Below are positions 60,954-64,000 of a DNA stretch of 64,000 nucleotides, one piece after another. How positions within the stretch are numbered: the first letter of the stretch is position 1; every line of letters starts with the position of its first letter. This DNA comes from Azohydromonas caseinilytica (lineage in GTDB: Bacteria; Pseudomonadota; Gammaproteobacteria; Burkholderiales; Burkholderiaceae_C). A model generated the notes under the pieces. It was not told where the DNA came from. It was given only the letters and a program-made list of their open reading frames with translations, and made no database searches. The stretch is taken from contig NZ_JABBFW010000001.1 in assembly GCF_012927045.1 (NCBI RefSeq), forward strand, positions 558,001 through 622,000, read 5' to 3'. Made by a program: the position numbers and the translations under genes.

Positions 60954-62932
60954 CGCGGTGCCCTTTCCACGGCCAGGTGCTTGGCCGTTTCGCGGCGCCG
61001 GGGCCAGAACCACAGCGTCAGCCCGATGGCGGCCGGGATCAGCCCGTACACCGCGCCCCAGGGCGTGAAGATGGACCAGACGAAGCACAGCGTCACGGCC
61101 ACCGCGCTCCAGAACGGCCAGGGCGTGGGCTCGGGGAAGTTGGCGCGGTGGTCGGGCACGGCATCGAGCACGGTGGTGACCAGCTGCTCGCGCCGGTCCA
61201 CCGCCAGCCCCGCGACCTGGCTGGGCTGCTGCGGCGGCATCCACAGCGGGTAGGCCCCGTGCACCACCGGCGGGGCGTCGAAGTTGGCCGCCGGCGGCGG
61301 GCAGGTGGAGCCCCACTCCAGTGTGCCCGCGCCCCAGGGGTTCGCGCCCGCGCGCTCGCCGTGCCGGTAGCTGCGCCACAGGTTGAACAGCATCACCAGC
61401 AGCCCCGCGGCCAGCAGGTAGGCGCCCAGCGTGGCCAGCAGGTTCAAACCGTCCCAGCCGCGATCCGCCGGGTAGGTGTAGACGCGTCGCGGCATGCCTT
61501 CCAGCCCCAGCAGGTGCATCGGGAAGAAGGTCACGTTGAAGCCGATGAACAGCAGCCAGAAGCTCCAGCGGCCCAGGCGCTCGCTGGCCATGCGCCCGGT
61601 GATCAGCGGCCACCAGTAGTGCACCGCGCCCAGCAGCGGGAACACCGCGCCGCCCAGCAGCACGTAGTGCAGGTGCGCGACCACGAAGTACGTGTCGTGC
61701 ACCTGCAGGTCCAGCGGCACCGAGGCCAGCATCAGCCCGGTGAGGCCGCCGAGCACCAGGATGAAGAAGAAGGCCAGCACGTACAGCAGCGGCGTCTTGA
61801 GGTTGAGCTTGCCGCCGGCCAGCGTGGCGATCCAGCAGAGGATCTGGATGGCCGTGGGGATGGCGATGAGCATGCTCGACGCCGTGAAGAAGCTCTTGCC
61901 CATCTCGGGCAGGTTGGTGGCGAACATGTGGTGCACCCACAGCCCGAAGCCCATGAAGGCCGTGGCGATGAGCGCCAGCACCATGGCCGGGTAGCCGAAG
62001 ACCGGGCGCCGCCCGAAGGTCGCCACGATGGTGCTGACGAAACCCAGGCCGGGGATGAAGATCAGGTAGACCTCGGGGTGGCCGAAGAACCAGAACAGGT
62101 GCTGCCACAGCAGCGGGTCGCCGCCCTCGCCCGGGTTGAAGAAATGCGTGCCCACCAGCCGGTCCGTGATCAGCGAGGTGCTGGCCAGCATCACCGCCGG
62201 CATGGCGAACATCACCATGAAGGCCGTCACCAGCATGCCCCACACGAACAGCGGCAGCCGATTCAGCGTCATGCCCGGCGCGCGCAGCTTGAACACCGTG
62301 GTGACGAGGATCACCGCCTCCAGCAGCGCCGACAGCTCGGTGAAGGTGATCATCTGCGCCCAGAAGTCCACCCGCTTGCCCGGCGAATACTCCGGCCCCG
62401 ACAGCGGCACGTAGGCGAACCAGCCGGCATCGGCGCCGGTGTTGCTGAAGAAGGCGATGAACAGCATCACCCCGCCGAACAGGTAGACCCAGTAGGCGAA
62501 GGCGTTCATGCGCGGAAAGGCGATGGAGCGCGCGCCCACCATCAGCGGCGTGATGTAGACCGACACCGCCTGCATCACCGGCACGGCGAAGAGGAACATC
62601 ATCGTCGTGCCGTGCATGGTGAAGACTTGGTTGTAGAGGTCCGGCCCGACCAGCCCGTTCTCGGCGCGCGCCAGCTGCGTGCGCATCCACAGCGCCAGCA
62701 GCCCGCCGACGATGAAGAAGCCGAAGGCCGTGACCAGGAAGCGCCGGCCGATGGCCTTGTGGTTGATGGCGCTGAGCCAGCCGCTCAGGCCCGGCGGGTC
62801 CGACCAGGTGGCGTGCAGCAGCGCCGCCTGCTGCGCCGTGGGCGGGACGCTGCCCAGCACCGGCGGGGCCCCGGCCGGGTGCCCGCCGTCGCGGGCCACG
62901 GGGGAGGCGGAGGGCGGCAGCACGGCGCTCAT
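60950..62932 (-). CDS. ctaD: Cytochrome c oxidase subunit I (aa3-type)
   Basis: The catalytic heme-copper subunit, 660 residues, with twelve main helices. Visible are INHKAIGRRFL, the haem a ligand segment FTMHGTTMMFLF, the CuB ligand and cross-linked Tyr in FGHPEVYLIFIPGLGF, the two adjacent CuB histidines in GLWVHHMFATN, and VHDTYFVVAHLHYVLLGG for haem a3/a. This pattern is type A. The C-terminal part has about 100 extra residues with further helices. Start at 62932 is in an ATGA overlap with the subunit II stop. Confidence 0.96.
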   Translation of the reverse strand: MSAVLPPSASPVARDGGHPAGAPPVLGSVPPTAQQAALLHATWSDPPGLSGWLSAINHKAIGRRFLVTAFGFFIVGGLLALWMRTQLARAENGLVGPDLYNQVFTMHGTTMMFLFAVPVMQAVSVYITPLMVGARSIAFPRMNAFAYWVYLFGGVMLFIAFFSNTGADAGWFAYVPLSGPEYSPGKRVDFWAQMITFTELSALLEAVILVTTVFKLRAPGMTLNRLPLFVWGMLVTAFMVMFAMPAVMLASTSLITDRLVGTHFFNPGEGGDPLLWQHLFWFFGHPEVYLIFIPGLGFVSTIVATFGRRPVFGYPAMVLALIATAFMGFGLWVHHMFATNLPEMGKSFFTASSMLIAIPTAIQILCWIATLAGGKLNLKTPLLYVLAFFFILVLGGLTGLMLASVPLDLQVHDTYFVVAHLHYVLLGGAVFPLLGAVHYWWPLITGRMASERLGRWSFWLLFIGFNVTFFPMHLLGLEGMPRRVYTYPADRGWDGLNLLATLGAYLLAAGLLVMLFNLWRSYRHGERAGANPWGAGTLEWGSTCPPPAANFDAPPVVHGAYPLWMPPQQPSQVAGLAVDRREQLVTTVLDAVPDHRANFPEPTPWPFWSAVAVTLCFVWSIFTPWGAVYGLIPAAIGLTLWFWPRRRETAKHLAVERAPR

Positions 62933-63867
62933 TTCAGTCCTTGCAGGTAGGCCACCAGCGCCTGCAGGTCGTCCTGCGAGAAGGCGTGCGCGGGCATGTT
63001 GGTGCCGGGCTTGAAGTCCTGGGGATTGGTGATCCAGGCCGCCAGGCGCTGGGCGTCGTTGGGCATGCGCCCGGCGCCCAGCGTGCGCCGGCTGCCGACA
63101 TGGGTGAGCGCGGGCGCCTGGTTGCCGTTGGCGTCGGTGCCCTGGATGGCATGGCACATGGCGCAGGTGCTGCCCATGAACACGGCCTGGCCGCGCAGGC
63201 GCAGCGCGTCGGTGGGCGCGCTGGCGGGCTGGCGCTGGGCCTCGGCCCAGGCGTCGAAGCCCACCGGGTCCTGCGCCACCACCAGCAGCGCCATCCAGGC
63301 GTGCTGCAGGCCGCAGAACTCGGCGCACTGGCCGCGGTAGGTGCCGGGGCGGTCGGCCTGCAGCGTGAGCGTGGCGGTGCGGCCGGGAATGAGGTCCTTC
63401 TTGCCGCCGAGATTGGGCAGCCACAGGCTGTGGATCACGTCCTGCCCCTTGAGCGTGAGGATCACCGGCCGGCCCACGGGAATGTGCAGCTCGTTGGCGG
63501 TGGTGAACACGCGCGAGGGGTCGGGGTCGTCGTAGCGCGCCTCCCACCACCACTGGTGGCCGATGAGCTCGATGTGCACGGCACCCTGCAGCGGCAGCCG
63601 CGCCAGCGCGCGATCCGTGAACACGCTGGCCGCGATCAGCAGCAGCAGCCCGACGATGGACAGCCCCAGCGCCACGTTCACCGCGCGGCGCCGGCCGGGT
63701 TCGGGAGGCACGTTGCCCGGCGCCGGCGTGCGCGCATCCGCCTTGGGCGCGCGCCACAGTGCCCACAGCGTGGCCAGCACGACCAGCACCAGCACGGCGC
63801 TGCAGGTCCAGAAGAAGAGCTGGCCGAGCTCGAACACCCGCGCGGCCTGCGGGCCGGCGGGGGACAA
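62929..63867 (-). CDS. ctaC: Cytochrome c oxidase subunit II with fused cytochrome c (5' end unresolved)
   Basis: Two membrane helices, then the CuA domain (IELIGHQWWWEARYDD; CAEFCGLQHAWM, which supplies the Cys, Cys, His and Met ligands) and a C-terminal cytochrome c with CAMCH, so electrons enter as in caa3 oxidases. No ATG or GTG occurs in frame upstream to the window edge. TTG 63867 is the given minimum. The frame upstream (to about 63957) encodes a hydrophobic leader (LSPFLLLPATAFPQ) that looks like the true signal peptide, so the real start probably lies higher, at a rare codon or beyond 64000. Confidence 0.88.
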   Translation of the reverse strand: MSPAGPQAARVFELGQLFFWTCSAVLVLVVLATLWALWRAPKADARTPAPGNVPPEPGRRRAVNVALGLSIVGLLLLIAASVFTDRALARLPLQGAVHIELIGHQWWWEARYDDPDPSRVFTTANELHIPVGRPVILTLKGQDVIHSLWLPNLGGKKDLIPGRTATLTLQADRPGTYRGQCAEFCGLQHAWMALLVVAQDPVGFDAWAEAQRQPASAPTDALRLRGQAVFMGSTCAMCHAIQGTDANGNQAPALTHVGSRRTLGAGRMPNDAQRLAAWITNPQDFKPGTNMPAHAFSQDDLQALVAYLQGLK

Positions 63868-63960
63868 GGCGTCCTGGGGGGCGGATTGGGGGAAGGCGGT
63901 GGCGGGGAGCAGGAGGAATGGGCTCAGCCAAGCCTGCCCGGCAAGGCCCAGGTGCAGCCT

Positions 63961-64000
63961 TCCCCTCTCCCGCCCGGCGGGAGAGGGGCTGGGGTGAGGG
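63961..64000. repeat. Dispersed CCCTC-GAGGG palindromic repeat, copy 2
   Basis: TCCCCTCTCCCGCC with GGCGGGAGAGGGG forms a near-perfect hairpin, ending GGGGTGAGGG at the window edge. It matches 57531-57570 at 36 of 40 positions. It lies immediately upstream of the leader-like start region of the oxidase subunit II gene. Confidence 0.75.

Noticed and set aside
62933-63931. A 993-residue reading of the oxidase subunit I frame
   Set aside because: The extra N-terminal third is out-of-frame subunit II sequence; the real start overlaps the ctaC stop.

Overview
The window reads as a high-GC chromosomal segment of a betaproteobacterium, most probably Burkholderiales, family Comamonadaceae. The evidence is gene content and local order: yggS-pilT; rsmI/yraN/diaA/BON lipoprotein; mnmG-rsmG-LysE-parA with parB close by; a Bug-type solute receptor; oxyR beside dps; PEP-CTERM components. 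No rRNA, tRNA, CRISPR, phage, transposase or plasmid genes were seen. About 60 protein genes fill nearly the whole window on both strands. Many neighbours overlap by 4 bp (ATGA or GTGA), which suggests translational coupling.

Layout. 0-8 kb: a PEP-CTERM-type CAAX protease relative, the queuosine genes tgt and queA separated by a cytochrome c, recG, and panBC. 8-14 kb: oxyR, a Dps-like ferritin, prfC, a PEP-CTERM protein, a TerB-like protein, and the quinone genes ubiA and ubiC, which converge and overlap. 14-27 kb: proC, glutamate dehydrogenase, a Bug receptor, yggS-pilT, a beta-hydroxyacid dehydrogenase, the dolP/diaA/yraN/rsmI cluster, an internally duplicated secreted protein, tldD, and a DAHP synthase gene preceded by an aromatic-residue leader peptide and an attenuator-like terminator. 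27-36 kb: a cobalamin adenosyltransferase, gloA, the stress operon prkA-yeaH-spoVR, and the trehalose genes otsB and otsA. 36-43 kb: the chromosome segregation region (parB, hydrolase, inverted argC, parA, LysE, rsmG, mnmG), with three parS-like sites inside rsmG and mnmG. 43-54 kb: a sensor-like membrane protein with no output domain, a YkgJ protein, a GST, the YejABEF peptide importer, TerC, a pirin and a PAP2 protein. 54-64 kb: RtcB, a catalase, a cytochrome c, a ClC transporter, and a four-gene aa3-type oxidase operon whose subunit II carries a fused cytochrome c domain.

Functional threads. Oxidative and general stress recur (oxyR, dps, catalase, gloA, GST, prkA-yeaH-spoVR, trehalose, RtcB). 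Haem and respiratory proteins recur as well (two small cytochromes c, the oxidase, ubiA, ubiC). Several intergenic spaces hold dispersed palindromic repeats of at least three families.

The most noteworthy items are the predicted Phe/Tyr/Trp attenuator ahead of the DAHP synthase gene (25373-25505), the parS sites embedded in mnmG and rsmG, the inverted argC inside the par region, and the 135-bp convergent overlap of ubiA and ubiC. I did not find a wholly new defence-like or biosynthetic system.
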